A stretch of 64,000 nucleotides of DNA from Marinobacter maritimus. GTDB lineage: Bacteria; Pseudomonadota; Gammaproteobacteria; Pseudomonadales; Oleiphilaceae. Position 1 is the first letter of the stretch. Each line of letters starts with the position of its first letter. The stretch is taken from NCBI RefSeq assembly GCF_007671675.1, contig NZ_VCGW01000001.1:310001-374000 (forward strand), read 5' to 3'. The translations under genes were made by a program, and so were the position numbers. Below the pieces are notes generated by a model, which was given only the letters and a program-made list of their open reading frames with translations, was not told where the DNA came from and ran no database searches. Positions 52,423 to 61,856 of this stretch are shown here, in pieces.

Positions 52423-53603
52423 TGGAGTATCTCCTCATACACAGAGAGGCTCCGGTGCTGCACTGGCAGCACGTCTTGCCACAGCGGTTCGTGGTGTTCG
52501 GCCACGGTTTGCCAGCCCTGCTTGCGATCCGCCATCCGGTGGCGCGCCACCTCCTGTCCCCGGATGTCGTAGACGGTGAGTTCTCCGTCCAGGCTGACTC
52601 GAATGGTCACCCGCTGCCCGCAGCACTCGGCCGGCACACTGTAGCGGTTGCCATGCACATCGATGTAGGCGTCCCAGCCAACATGTCGGACATCGTAATA
52701 GCGGGTATCGAAGTCCGTTTCGGGCCTTTGCAAAAGTTGAGGTTGCTCCTCCTGAAACCTCTCGGCCGGGGTCTGCCGGAAACGCCTCAGCAGCCGCTGC
52801 TGAGCGTAGGTATTCAACCAGTGCTCCAGTAGCTGATTAAGGTGTGCGTAGCTGTCGAAGCTGCGATATCGCTGGAAGAAGTGGTGCTTCACATATCCGA
52901 CCATTCGTTCGGTCTTACCCTTTGTCCTGGGCCGCTGGGGCCGACAGGCCTTAGCGACAAAGCCGTAATGGTTGGCCAGCTCCAGGAAGCCAGCATTGAA
53001 CGTCACCTTGCCATCACGATCATGGCGAACCACGGCTGCCTTCTGGTTGTCCACCAGAACACTGGCCGGGACGCCGCCAAAGTACCGGAAGGCCTGCACC
53101 AGCGACTCATAGGTATGCTCGGCATCCTGACGTGGGCCCGCCCAGACATGGAAGTGTCGGGAATAACCCAGCACGTTCACCGCAATGTTGACGGTGCACA
53201 ACCGGCCGGCCACCTCGGTGCGAATCTCGCCCCAGTCATGCTGGAGCTGTTTGCCAGGGTGCGTCTCGTATCGGACGGTTCGCTTGCTGGCTCGCAGGGG
53301 GCGCTTGGGCTGGATGTACTCACGAACCAGAGTGGATGAACCGGCGTAACCCTGCTCGCGCAGCTGTTGGAAAATCACCTCTGCGTTCCAGACTTCATCG
53401 GCCAACTGCTGATCGATAAAGGGCTTGAAGGGGTCGAGCTTACTGGACCGGCGTGACTTCGGCCTACCTGTGGGAGGTGCAGGAAGCGCCAGATACCGAC
53501 GCACCGTACGTTCTGAACAGCCAATCCGTTGGGCAATGTCCACGATGTGCGCCCCCTGTGCCCGTAGTTGCTTTATCATGTGAAAGTCCTCTCGGCTTTG
53601 CAT
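52419..53603 (-). CDS. istA: IS21 transposase IstA
   Basis: 394 residues from ATG 53603, which has an AGGAAAAG site; codons continue upstream to 53636. N-terminal helix-turn-helix IVDIAQRIGCSERTVRRYL, then the RNase-H DDE core: HDWGEIRTEVAGRLC, VLVDNQKAAVVRHDRDGKV and PRTKGKTERMVGYVKHHFF. It catalyses cut and strand transfer of the element. Confidence 0.95.
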   Translation of the reverse strand: MQSREDFHMIKQLRAQGAHIVDIAQRIGCSERTVRRYLALPAPPTGRPKSRRSSKLDPFKPFIDQQLADEVWNAEVIFQQLREQGYAGSSTLVREYIQPKRPLRASKRTVRYETHPGKQLQHDWGEIRTEVAGRLCTVNIAVNVLGYSRHFHVWAGPRQDAEHTYESLVQAFRYFGGVPASVLVDNQKAAVVRHDRDGKVTFNAGFLELANHYGFVAKACRPQRPRTKGKTERMVGYVKHHFFQRYRSFDSYAHLNQLLEHWLNTYAQQRLLRRFRQTPAERFQEEQPQLLQRPETDFDTRYYDVRHVGWDAYIDVHGNRYSVPAECCGQRVTIRVSLDGELTVYDIRGQEVARHRMADRKQGWQTVAEHHEPLWQDVLPVQHRSLSVYEEILQ

Positions 53604-54078
53604 GAGTCTTTTCCTTTCAGGTTTCGTCACCTTCAAGAAAAGGTCATGCGGGTCGGGTGGACAATCTATCCTGACAATTTACGGACTTTTAGCACTGTTG
53701 CTGACAGGCCTGACCGCTGATGCGATGATCCGGCTACTGCGGCCTCTGCGAGGGGCCGTGAAGACACTGACACTGGACAATGGTTCAGAGTTTGCGGAAC
53801 ACCGGCGCATTGGCAAGGCGGTCACTGCCAGTACGTATTTCTGTGATCCGTACCGATCGAGTCAGCGCGGCACCAATGAAAATACCAATGGCTTGATCCG
53901 GCAATACTTTCCGAAGGGAACGGACTTCAGAAAGGTCACGAAATCGCAGCTAAGGCGGGTGGTGGACAAGCTCAACAACCGGCCCAGAAAGCGGCTTGGG
54001 TATCACACTCCAGCAGAGATATTCTGGGGTGAATACTCAGGCGCCCTGGAAACAGGTGGTGCTGCACTTATTACTTGA

Positions 54079-54220
54079 ATCCAGGACTTCAGAACAGTGG
54101 TCCGGAGAAGCCAAGCTGGCGGTGGTTATAGAAACCGCGCCGCTGTCCGAAAAAGAACTCAGCGTCTATTGCCGCGAAAAAGGCCTCTATGTCGAGCAGG
54201 TAAAGCGTACACGCCAATAA
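54079..54220 (+). pseudogene. IS3 family OrfA fragment
   Basis: Reading in the frame that follows the IS30 tail, SRTSEQWSGEAKLAVVIETA, PLSEKELSVYCREKGLYVEQ resembles the N-terminal helix-turn-helix region of IS3-family OrfA proteins. It stops at 54218-54220 and lacks OrfB. Another relic at the same hotspot. Confidence 0.5.
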
Positions 54221-54407
54221 ATCAGCACCTGTTTTCGCCGTAGCAGTTCATTCAAACTGATTCCTCCAAACCCACACCGAGGAATCCACTATGGCCAATG
54301 AACAAAGCGATCAATCGTCGGGCTACCTCCTTGCAGACTGAGAAGAAAGCTTGAGTGTAGTCGTTTTTACTTTCAGATAAAACCATCTATTAAAAGTGGT
54401 AATGTTA
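54221..54407. other. Insertion-element debris before the next glycosyltransferase
   Basis: 187 bases without a gene. A short open stretch from ATG 54291 (MANEQSDQSSGYLLAD) looks like the start of another decayed element gene. The last 50 bases become AT-rich, where the glycosyltransferase leader begins. Confidence 0.35.
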
Positions 54408-55520
54408 ATGCATTTTTTGTTTTTAATGCCGGTCATGGGCCAGCCTAGATATTCTAAGCGTATCGATATGCTTAAAGCTGAATCTGTGGTTGCAGAAGTG
54501 GCAGCTTTTGAGCGTGATTACCATAAAGGACGAATGCCTAGTTGTCCTGTAACTACCCTTGGAAGGGTAAGGCACGGGCAATACCTAAAAAGAGTTTTAG
54601 TTTATATAAAAAGTTTGATAAAAATACGGAAATTAGCTAAAAGAAATGAAGTCATATACTCGTTCGGACCTGACTTATCTGTTTTAGCTTATATCGCAAC
54701 TTTAGGCTTACCCGTTAAGCGTGTAGCGGAGGTCGCCGATATTCGAGGCCTACAAACGAGTGATAAGCTCAAAGGTAAGCTACTTAGGTTTTTCGAAAAA
54801 AAACTAGTGCAGAAGTTGGATTTGTTAGTTGTTACTGCACCGAAATTTTATAGTGAATATTATCAGAAATGGTTGGGCGTGGATGTCAATCATGTGGTGA
54901 TTGAGAATAAATTAGAGAAGGAAATGTTGGGTAATAGATCGGAAAGTAGAGAGCAACCGGAGTTAAATAAAAGTGATATTATAAAAGTTGGATATTTTGG
55001 CTTACTTCGTTGTAATTGGACTGCTGAAACACTCTATTATTTAGCCAAACTTTACCCTGATAGGTTTCAGGTTAATATAGCTGGTCATTGGATGCTAGAT
55101 TCCAATCTCGAGTTACAATTGCGAGAGTTGGGTAATGTCAAGTATCTCGGTGAATATAAATCTCCGGATGATCTTTATGATTTGTATTCTTCAGTAGACA
55201 TTATTTGGGTTTGTTACGAGCCATTAAGCGATAAAAATTATAACCTGTATTGGGCAAAAACCAATCGTTTTTATGAAAGCCTTTTTTTTAATAAGCCAAT
55301 TATTGCTAGGAGCGGTTCGTGTGATGGTGATTTTGTAAAGGAAAAAAATACTGGATTTTGTGTTTCAGATATAAGCACTGAAGATGCAGTTAGCAGTCTT
55401 AAAGATGTTATAAATTATCGGAGAGTTAATCAATGGAGAGGGGCTGTTAGCAGCTTGCCAGCTAGTGAATTTATATACAATGATGAAGCAAAGTTACTGC
55501 TTAACTCATTAAAATCATAG
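54408..55520 (+). CDS. Glycosyltransferase (GT4-like)
   Basis: 370 residues from ATG 54408 (FLFLMPVMGQPRYSKRID follows); ATG 54402 and GTG 54396 are alternatives and no strong ribosome site decides. N-terminal domain with VIYSFGPDLSVLAYIA and AEVADIRGLQTSDKLKG; C-terminal IKVGYFGLLRCNWTAETLYY and VKYLGEYKSPDDLYDLY and FYESLFFNKPIIARSGS. The pattern is GT-B. Donor unknown. AT-rich like the wzx-wzy block, while the gene after it is not, so it belongs to the same acquired block, cut off from it by wecC and the insertion elements. Confidence 0.82.
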   Translation: MHFLFLMPVMGQPRYSKRIDMLKAESVVAEVAAFERDYHKGRMPSCPVTTLGRVRHGQYLKRVLVYIKSLIKIRKLAKRNEVIYSFGPDLSVLAYIATLGLPVKRVAEVADIRGLQTSDKLKGKLLRFFEKKLVQKLDLLVVTAPKFYSEYYQKWLGVDVNHVVIENKLEKEMLGNRSESREQPELNKSDIIKVGYFGLLRCNWTAETLYYLAKLYPDRFQVNIAGHWMLDSNLELQLRELGNVKYLGEYKSPDDLYDLYSSVDIIWVCYEPLSDKNYNLYWAKTNRFYESLFFNKPIIARSGSCDGDFVKEKNTGFCVSDISTEDAVSSLKDVINYRRVNQWRGAVSSLPASEFIYNDEAKLLLNSLKS

Positions 55521-55533
55521 ATAGTGAAACCTT

Positions 55534-57660
55534 ATGAAGCAAATCCTACAAAATCTCGGCAACGGCGAAACTACCCTTGCCAATGTACCCTGCCCACAAA
55601 ACAAGCCCGGTCACTTATTAATCGCCAGCCAGCGAACACTGGTCAGCGCGGGTACTGAGCGCATGCTGGTTGATTTTGGCAAAGCCAGTGTTCTTGAAAA
55701 AGCCCGTCAGCAGCCTGACAAGGTCAAAATGGTGCTGGATAAGGTAAGAACAGATGGCCTAATGCCGACCGTGGATGCGGTGCGATCCAAGCTGGATCAA
55801 CCGCTGCCCTTGGGTTATTGCAATGCTGGCGTTGTGCTAGAGAGCGGCGTATCCGGATATGAGGTAGGTGATCGGGTTATTTCTAATGGCAACCATGCGG
55901 AAGTGGTTCGTATACCGCAGAACCTGTGTGCGAGGATTCCTGACAATGTAGATGGTGAGTCGGCTGCGTTTACCGTGCTCGCATCTATTGGTTTGCAGGG
56001 CATTCGTCTGGTGCAACCAAGTTTAGGTGAGTGCGTCGTGGTAACGGGGCTAGGTTTGATTGGTCTGGTCACGGTGCAATTGCTCAAAGCGCAGGGCTGT
56101 CGTGTATTGGGTATTGATTTTGATTCTAGCCGCTGTGCCTTGGCGCGTGAGTTTGGCGCAGAAGCGGTTGACCTATCAAAAGGTGAAGACCCCGTAGAGG
56201 CGGCCGCGGCGTTTTCCCGTGGCCGTGGTGTGGATGCGGTGATTATTACTGCGGCGACTAAAAGCAATGAGCCTGTGCACCAGGCCGCCCAGATGTGCCG
56301 TAGGCGTGGCCGTATTGTGCTGGTGGGTGTAGTTGGGCTTGAGCTTTCCCGTGCTGATTTTTATGAAAAAGAGCTGAGCTTTCAGGTCTCCTGCTCTTAC
56401 GGCCCGGGCCGTTATGACTCTGAGTATGAGGAAAAGGGCCGGGATTACCCCATAGGCTTTGTGCGTTGGACGGAACAGCGCAATTTCGAGGCCGTGCTGG
56501 ATATGATGGCCAGCGGTGCACTGAATGTTAAGCCTTTAATTTCCCATCGTTTTGCGATTGAAAGCGCGGTTGAAGCCTATCAGACCCTGAGTGAGCCGAC
56601 CGCTCTAGGTATTCTGTTGTCCTACCCTGCACCTGAGCTGGATCAGACTGAGCTGCTCAGCAGAAAGGTAGCCTTAAACGCCCCGGCTGCCTATCAGCCA
56701 ACGGATGTGGTGTGCTCCTTCCTTGGCGCAGGCAACTATGCCTCCCGGGTGTTGATTCCGGCATTTAAAGAGAGCGGCGCCAAACTGCATAGCCTTGCCA
56801 GCAGTGGCGGTGTCTCTGGTGTGCATCATGGCAAGAAACATGATTTTGCCCATTCGGTTACAGACGAGGCTGAGGTGTATCAAGACGAGGCAGTCAATAC
56901 TGTAGCAATCGCCACCCAGCATAATCTGCACGCTGGCCAGGCGTTGGCTGCCTTGCAGGCCGGCAAACATGTGTTTGTAGAAAAGCCTTTAGCGCTGACA
57001 CTGGAAGAGCTGGACGGGTTGGAAGCAGCTTACCAACAGGCGGGAGGCAAGCAGCATTTGATGGTCGGTTTTAACCGCCGTTTTGCCCCGTTGGTGCAGA
57101 AAATGAAGCAGCTGTTATCGGTCAGCAAGCAGCCGAAAAGCTTCATCATGACCATGAACGCGGGAGAAATACCTGCCAACCACTGGACACAAGATTCGGC
57201 TGTAGGCGGAGGCCGCATTATCGGCGAAGCCTGCCACTATATTGATTTGATGCGTTTTCTGGCCGGTAGCGAGATTACGGGGTTCACCGCCACCAAAATG
57301 GGCGATGTGCCGGGCGTTGAGATAACAGAAGACAAGGCCAGCATCACATTAAGCTTTGCTGATGGTTCATTCGGCACCATCCTATACTTGGCCAACGGCG
57401 GTAAAGCCTTCCCCAAGGAACGCATCGAAGTATTTGCCAATGATGCGGTACTTCAATTGGACAACTTCAAAGCCCTGCGCAGCTATGGTTGGCCTGGCTT
57501 CAAAGGCAAAAAACTGATGAGCCAGGATAAGGGCCAGCAAGCCTGTGCCGCACTTTTTGTAAAAGCCATTCAACAGGGCGAGCCAACCCCCATACCTGCC
57601 GATGAGATTTTTGAAGTGTCGCGAGTCTCGGTGCAGATTGCGCAGAATTTAAGAGGATAA
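55534..57660 (+). CDS. Fused zinc-type alcohol dehydrogenase / Gfo-Idh-MocA oxidoreductase
   Basis: 708 residues. The first half (about 1-365) is an MDR (zinc-alcohol-dehydrogenase-like) domain: LGYCNAGVVLESGVSGYEVG, VVVTGLGLIGLVTVQLLKAQ. The second half (about 390-708) is a Gfo/Idh/MocA domain: CSFLGAGNYASRVLIPAFKE, AGKHVFVEKPLALTLEEL and GGGRIIGEACHYIDLMRFL. Such fusions occur in exopolysaccharide clusters next to heparinase II/III-like genes, as here. It probably modifies a nucleotide sugar or polymer sugar by oxidation/reduction; the substrate is not established. Confidence 0.9.
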   Translation: MKQILQNLGNGETTLANVPCPQNKPGHLLIASQRTLVSAGTERMLVDFGKASVLEKARQQPDKVKMVLDKVRTDGLMPTVDAVRSKLDQPLPLGYCNAGVVLESGVSGYEVGDRVISNGNHAEVVRIPQNLCARIPDNVDGESAAFTVLASIGLQGIRLVQPSLGECVVVTGLGLIGLVTVQLLKAQGCRVLGIDFDSSRCALAREFGAEAVDLSKGEDPVEAAAAFSRGRGVDAVIITAATKSNEPVHQAAQMCRRRGRIVLVGVVGLELSRADFYEKELSFQVSCSYGPGRYDSEYEEKGRDYPIGFVRWTEQRNFEAVLDMMASGALNVKPLISHRFAIESAVEAYQTLSEPTALGILLSYPAPELDQTELLSRKVALNAPAAYQPTDVVCSFLGAGNYASRVLIPAFKESGAKLHSLASSGGVSGVHHGKKHDFAHSVTDEAEVYQDEAVNTVAIATQHNLHAGQALAALQAGKHVFVEKPLALTLEELDGLEAAYQQAGGKQHLMVGFNRRFAPLVQKMKQLLSVSKQPKSFIMTMNAGEIPANHWTQDSAVGGGRIIGEACHYIDLMRFLAGSEITGFTATKMGDVPGVEITEDKASITLSFADGSFGTILYLANGGKAFPKERIEVFANDAVLQLDNFKALRSYGWPGFKGKKLMSQDKGQQACAALFVKAIQQGEPTPIPADEIFEVSRVSVQIAQNLRG

Positions 57661-57666
57661 AGTTTA

Positions 57667-58878
57667 ATGCAACCACAAGTAGTCACCCTCGGCCTGGGTT
57701 ATATCGGCCTCCCAACTTCTGCATTGATGGCAGCTAATAACATTGCTGTGCATGGCGTGGATATTTCGCAGAAGGTAGTGGATACCATCAACTCGGGAAA
57801 AATTCACTTTGTTGAACCGAAGCTGGATACTGCGGTGGCCAGCACGGTAGCAGCGGGCTTTTTACGTGCTGATACCACCGCAGTAGCAGCGGATGTATAT
57901 CTGGTCGTAGTACCCACGCCCTTTAAAGGTGGGAGCCACGAGCCGGACATTTCTTATATTCAAGCAGCTACCGAGAGTATTTTACCGCTGCTCAAAGAAG
58001 GCGACTTATACATCATCGAGTCCACCTCTCCGGTGGGCACAACCGAACGTATGGGCGATTTCATCTACGCCCAGCGACCGGAGTTAAAGGGCAAGCTGCA
58101 TATTGCCTACTGCCCGGAGCGTGTATTGCCTGGCAACGTCATGTATGAGTTGGTGCACAACGACCGTGTGATTGGCGGCGTGGATGATGCTGCCACGCAG
58201 AAGGCGTGCGAGTTCTATCAGCAGTTCGTTAAAGGTGAGTTGCATCGCACCAATGCCCGTACCGCGGAGATGTGCAAGCTGACGGAAAACGCCAGCCGTG
58301 ACGTGCAGATTGCGTTTGCCAACGAGCTATCGCTGATTTGCGATAAGGCAGGCATTGATGCATGGGAGCTTATCCGGCTGGCCAATAAGCACCCCCGGGT
58401 TACCATCCTGCAGCCGGGTAGTGGGGTAGGAGGGCACTGCATTGCAGTTGATCCTTACTTTATTACCTCTGAATTCCCCATGGAATCGCAGATTATTGGC
58501 AAGGCGCGTGAGATAAACAATTACAAAGCTTTCTGGTGTGCGGAAAAGACTAGGCACGCCATTCGTGATTTTGCCACCAGCCAGGGTAAAGCGCCTTCGG
58601 TCGCATTGATGGGGCTTGCCTTCAAACCGAATATTGATGATCTGCGTCAGTCCCCGGCTGTTTATATCGCGCAGAAGGTGCTTCAGGAAGCGGGTGATGA
58701 AAACTACTTTATTGTAGAACCGAACATTCACGAACACGCTTACTATAAGATAACCGATGTAGAGCAGGCGGTTGAACAGGCTGATATTGTCGCGTTTTTG
58801 GTGGCGCATGATGAGTTCAAGCAACTGGAAATACCCGCCGGAAAAGTGGTGCTGGACTTTTGTGGGGTGACAAAATAG
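57667..58878 (+). CDS. wecC: UDP-N-acetyl-D-mannosamine dehydrogenase (second copy)
   Basis: 403 residues. [52 protein letters not shown] and [18 protein letters not shown] with the catalytic cysteine. Oxidises UDP-ManNAc to UDP-ManNAcA. It lies directly before an intact wecB and begins 6 bases after the fused dehydrogenase. It differs clearly from the copy at 49809, so it is not a recent duplication. Confidence 0.95.
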   Translation: MQPQVVTLGLGYIGLPTSALMAANNIAVHGVDISQKVVDTINSGKIHFVEPKLDTAVASTVAAGFLRADTTAVAADVYLVVVPTPFKGGSHEPDISYIQAATESILPLLKEGDLYIIESTSPVGTTERMGDFIYAQRPELKGKLHIAYCPERVLPGNVMYELVHNDRVIGGVDDAATQKACEFYQQFVKGELHRTNARTAEMCKLTENASRDVQIAFANELSLICDKAGIDAWELIRLANKHPRVTILQPGSGVGGHCIAVDPYFITSEFPMESQIIGKAREINNYKAFWCAEKTRHAIRDFATSQGKAPSVALMGLAFKPNIDDLRQSPAVYIAQKVLQEAGDENYFIVEPNIHEHAYYKITDVEQAVEQADIVAFLVAHDEFKQLEIPAGKVVLDFCGVTK

Positions 58879-60029
58879 TGAAGGTTTTATCCGTATTCGG
58901 TACACGCCCGGAAGCCATCAAAATGGCACCCTTAGTCAAAGCTCTGGCTGAAGACAGCTTTTTTGATGCCAGGGTGTGCGTGACGGCCCAGCACCGGGAA
59001 ATGCTTGATCAGGTGCTGGAGCTGTTTGAGATAGCACCGGATTATGATTTGAACCTGATGAAGGGCGGTCAGGATCTCTACGATATCACCTCGGGTGTGT
59101 TGCTTGGCCTGCGGGATGTGCTGAAGGAGTTTCAGCCGGATATTGTTCTGGTGCATGGCGACACCGCTACCACCTTTGCTGCAACCCTGGCTGCTTTCTA
59201 TCAGCAAATTCCGGTTGGTCATGTAGAAGCAGGTTTGCGCACGGGCAATATGTCTTCGCCCTGGCCAGAGGAAGCCAATCGCGTGCTGACCGGCCGCCTG
59301 GCTGCTGTGCATTTTGCACCGACCGAGCGTAATCAGAATGCCTTGTTGGGTGAGCATATTGCCGCTGACAAAATCACTATTACTGGCAATACAGTGATTG
59401 ATGCTTTGCAGTGGGTGGTGAAGAAGATTGATCAGTCGACTGAGCTAAAAGACAGTATTCAGGCTGTTTTGCAGCAGGCCGGCTTGAACACCGATGCGTT
59501 AAGCAAGCGGTATGTGCTGGTCACAGGCCATCGACGTGAGAATTTTGGCGAAGGCTTTGAAAATATCTGTAAGGCACTGAGCCAGTTGGCTGCCGCCAAT
59601 CCTGATACCCACTTTATTTATCCGGTGCATTTGAACCCCAATGTGCAGGAGCCGGTAAAGCGCTTGCTGGGTAATTCAAGCAACGTTCAGTTGATCGAAC
59701 CGTTGGGTTATGAGCCGTTTGTTTACCTGATGCAGAATGCTTATCTGGTATTGACTGACAGCGGCGGTGTGCAGGAAGAAGCCCCCGGCCTGGGTAAGCC
59801 GGTGTTGGTGATGCGCGACACCACCGAACGCCCAGAAGCCGTCGATGCCGGCACGGTGCGGTTGGTGGGTACCGAAAGCTGTGTCATTCGGGATGCGGTT
59901 CAGGAGTTGCTGGATGATGAAACGGTGTATGAGCGGATGTCTCGTGCACATAACCCTTACGGGGATGGGCAGGCTTGCAGTCGCATTGTTGAGTTTTTGA
60001 AAGCTCGTTCCCAGCCGAAGACTGATTGA
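58878..60029 (+). CDS. wecB: UDP-N-acetylglucosamine 2-epimerase (non-hydrolysing), intact copy
   Basis: 383 residues from GTG 58878, which shares its G with the TAG stop of wec[21 protein letters not shown] at the start, [80 protein letters not shown] and [20 protein letters not shown]. It interconverts UDP-GlcNAc and UDP-ManNAc. It restores the function lost with the copy at 51100. Confidence 0.96.
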   Translation: MKVLSVFGTRPEAIKMAPLVKALAEDSFFDARVCVTAQHREMLDQVLELFEIAPDYDLNLMKGGQDLYDITSGVLLGLRDVLKEFQPDIVLVHGDTATTFAATLAAFYQQIPVGHVEAGLRTGNMSSPWPEEANRVLTGRLAAVHFAPTERNQNALLGEHIAADKITITGNTVIDALQWVVKKIDQSTELKDSIQAVLQQAGLNTDALSKRYVLVTGHRRENFGEGFENICKALSQLAAANPDTHFIYPVHLNPNVQEPVKRLLGNSSNVQLIEPLGYEPFVYLMQNAYLVLTDSGGVQEEAPGLGKPVLVMRDTTERPEAVDAGTVRLVGTESCVIRDAVQELLDDETVYERMSRAHNPYGDGQACSRIVEFLKARSQPKTD

Positions 60030-61856
60030 ATGGCTTCATTCATCTCCAAAATCAAAACAGTGCGTCGCCTTGGTGCTTTGAACGTTTTCAGAGCGCTTTC
60101 GTTTCGTTTGGGTGTTCAACTGGGCGTTAACCGGGTAAGGCATTTGAAAGCAAGTGCGCCTGTCGGACGTTTTTTCTCAAGAACTGAATGGCCAGTAAAT
60201 AGCTGGGATGAATTTCGATACTTTCCTCTGGCGTTCGGCCACGTCGAGGTAAGTCGCGAGGGTGTTCCTGATTGGAACAAAAGCGTGTTGACGGGCAAGT
60301 GCTTCCCGGACTGCCAGAAACCCTGGTATGCAATTCGCGATTTCACAAACGATGTAGGTGACATAAAAGGAATTTGGGAGCTTTCCCGTTTTGACTGGGT
60401 GCTTGGTTTTGCCAGAGAGGGGCAAGCAGGCCATACGGAAGCTTTGGAAAAGTTGCAATCCTGGCTGGAGAGTTGGGTACAAGAAAACCCACCCTACTAT
60501 GGCCCAAACTGGAAATGTGGGCAGGAAGCCTCTATCCGGGTTATGCACTTGGCGATGGCAGCCATTGTGCTTGGGCAAGTTTATAGGCCAGAAAAAGCCC
60601 TGCTGGAGCTGGTTGAAATACACCTGAAGCGTATTGCGCCAACCATTCAATATGCGATTGCCCAGGATAATAACCATGGTACTTCTGAGGCCGCTGCGCT
60701 GTTTATCGGTGGGAGCTGGCTGGCTAGCCATGGTATTTCACAGGGCAGGGGCTGGGAATTAAAAGGCAGGAAGTGGCTGGAAAACCGGGCCAGTCGTCTG
60801 ATAGAGCGGGATGGCAGTTTCAGCCAGTACTCTGTGAATTATCACAGGGTGATGCTGGATACCTTCTCTATGGTAGAAGTGTGGCGGAAAACACTTCAGT
60901 TGCCGGAATTCTCCCGCCACTGGTACACCAAAGCGAAGGCGGCTACAGAATGGTTAATGGCATTGCTTCAGCCGGGCGGTGATGTGCCTAATCTTGGCGC
61001 TAACGATGGCGCCAGGTTACTGCCGCTTGCGGCTGTCGACTATCGCGATTTTCGTCCTTCAGCTCAATTGGCCAATGTGCTTTTTTGTGGCCAAAGGGCG
61101 GTTTCGGAACCTGGAGAGTGGGACGTTCCGCTGAGGCTGTTGTTGGGTGTTGATCTGCCAGAGCCAGTAGCAGAAATCCCCGGAAGTGTGCAGTTCGATG
61201 ACGGTGGCTACGCCATAATGCGTAAAAACCATTGTTTCGCGTTATTCCGTTACCCCCGTTTTCGTTTCCGCCCTGGCCAGGCCGACGCGCTCCATCTCGA
61301 TGTTTGGTTAGGCAGTCGCAACATCCTCCGAGACGGAGGCTCTTACAGCTACAACACGGAAGAGCCTTTGCAATCTTATTTTCCGGGTGTTGAAAGCCAT
61401 AATACCATCCAATTTGATGGTCGCGATCAGATGCCGCGACTTAGCCGATTCTTGTTTGGTGAATGGCTGAAAACCAGTCGCTTCCGGCCTCTAGCTGAAT
61501 CCTCTGAAGGTCTGTCTGTTCTTGCGGGGTATCGCGATTATAAAGGGGCGATGCATACTCGTAAGGTATTGCTTGGCACAGATAAGTTAATAGTTCAAGA
61601 CGATATTGACGGTTTCTCCAAGAATGCTGTGCTACGGTGGCGATTAGAGCCTGGAAAGTGGGAATTGAGTGGCTCTACTGCAAAAAATGAAAATGTAGCC
61701 ATTGCAATCACCAGCACCACTGAGATTGTTCGTTGCGAAATCGTTGATGGCTACGAGTCTCGTTATTACGGCCGCAAAACAACATTGCCGGTTCTTGAAA
61801 TTGAGGTGGCCGACGCTGGCTGCCTGTCCACTGAAATAACCTGGAATGCGATTTGA
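60030..61856 (+). CDS. Heparinase II/III-like (alginate-lyase-superfamily) protein
   Basis: 608 residues. The alpha/alpha toroid N-terminal part carries AIAQDNNHGTSEAAALFIGG and GSFSQYSVNYHRVMLDTFSM; the C-terminal heparinase II/III domain carries ADALHLDVWLGSRNILRDGG, SYSYNTEEPLQSYFPGVESH and NTIQFDGRDQMPR. No signal peptide is visible. Homologues are common in polysaccharide clusters next to the fused dehydrogenase. A lyase or epimerase acting on a uronate-containing polymer (ManNAcA is a uronate) is an inference. Confidence 0.85.
   Translation: MASFISKIKTVRRLGALNVFRALSFRLGVQLGVNRVRHLKASAPVGRFFSRTEWPVNSWDEFRYFPLAFGHVEVSREGVPDWNKSVLTGKCFPDCQKPWYAIRDFTNDVGDIKGIWELSRFDWVLGFAREGQAGHTEALEKLQSWLESWVQENPPYYGPNWKCGQEASIRVMHLAMAAIVLGQVYRPEKALLELVEIHLKRIAPTIQYAIAQDNNHGTSEAAALFIGGSWLASHGISQGRGWELKGRKWLENRASRLIERDGSFSQYSVNYHRVMLDTFSMVEVWRKTLQLPEFSRHWYTKAKAATEWLMALLQPGGDVPNLGANDGARLLPLAAVDYRDFRPSAQLANVLFCGQRAVSEPGEWDVPLRLLLGVDLPEPVAEIPGSVQFDDGGYAIMRKNHCFALFRYPRFRFRPGQADALHLDVWLGSRNILRDGGSYSYNTEEPLQSYFPGVESHNTIQFDGRDQMPRLSRFLFGEWLKTSRFRPLAESSEGLSVLAGYRDYKGAMHTRKVLLGTDKLIVQDDIDGFSKNAVLRWRLEPGKWELSGSTAKNENVAIAITSTTEIVRCEIVDGYESRYYGRKTTLPVLEIEVADAGCLSTEITWNAI

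Larger units (their letters stand above)
51563..53706 (-). mobile_element. Complete IS21 family insertion sequence inserted in IS30
   Basis: Ends are TGTCAACAACAGCG at 51563 and, inverted, TGTCAGCAACAGTG at 53706; internal TAGATTGTCC repeats occur at both ends (about 51602 and 53660). Flanking GGCC at 51559-51562 and 53707-53710 is the 4-bp target duplication. It carries istA and istB on the minus strand. Length 2,144 bases. Both genes are intact, so it is probably active or recently so. Confidence 0.9.
51411..54078 (+). pseudogene. IS30 family transposase remnant, split by IS21
   Basis: Two blocks, 51411-51562 and 53707-54078, join in frame once the 2,144-base IS21 and one copy of GGCC are removed (VKAGL then TADAMIRLLRPL). 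They carry the DDE signature: [17 protein letters not shown] (first Asp), TLTLDNGSEFAEHR (second Asp) and RGTNENTNGLIRQYFPKGTD (Glu). The helix-turn-helix N-terminal part is missing; the left edge abuts the wecB remnant directly. The product ends GGAALIT. Dead element. Confidence 0.85.

Noticed and set aside
53602-53706. Plus-strand open frame running from IS21 into the IS30 tail as one 158-codon gene
   Set aside because: The first 35 codons are the IS21 end; the true transposase sequence begins after the GGCC target duplication at 53707.
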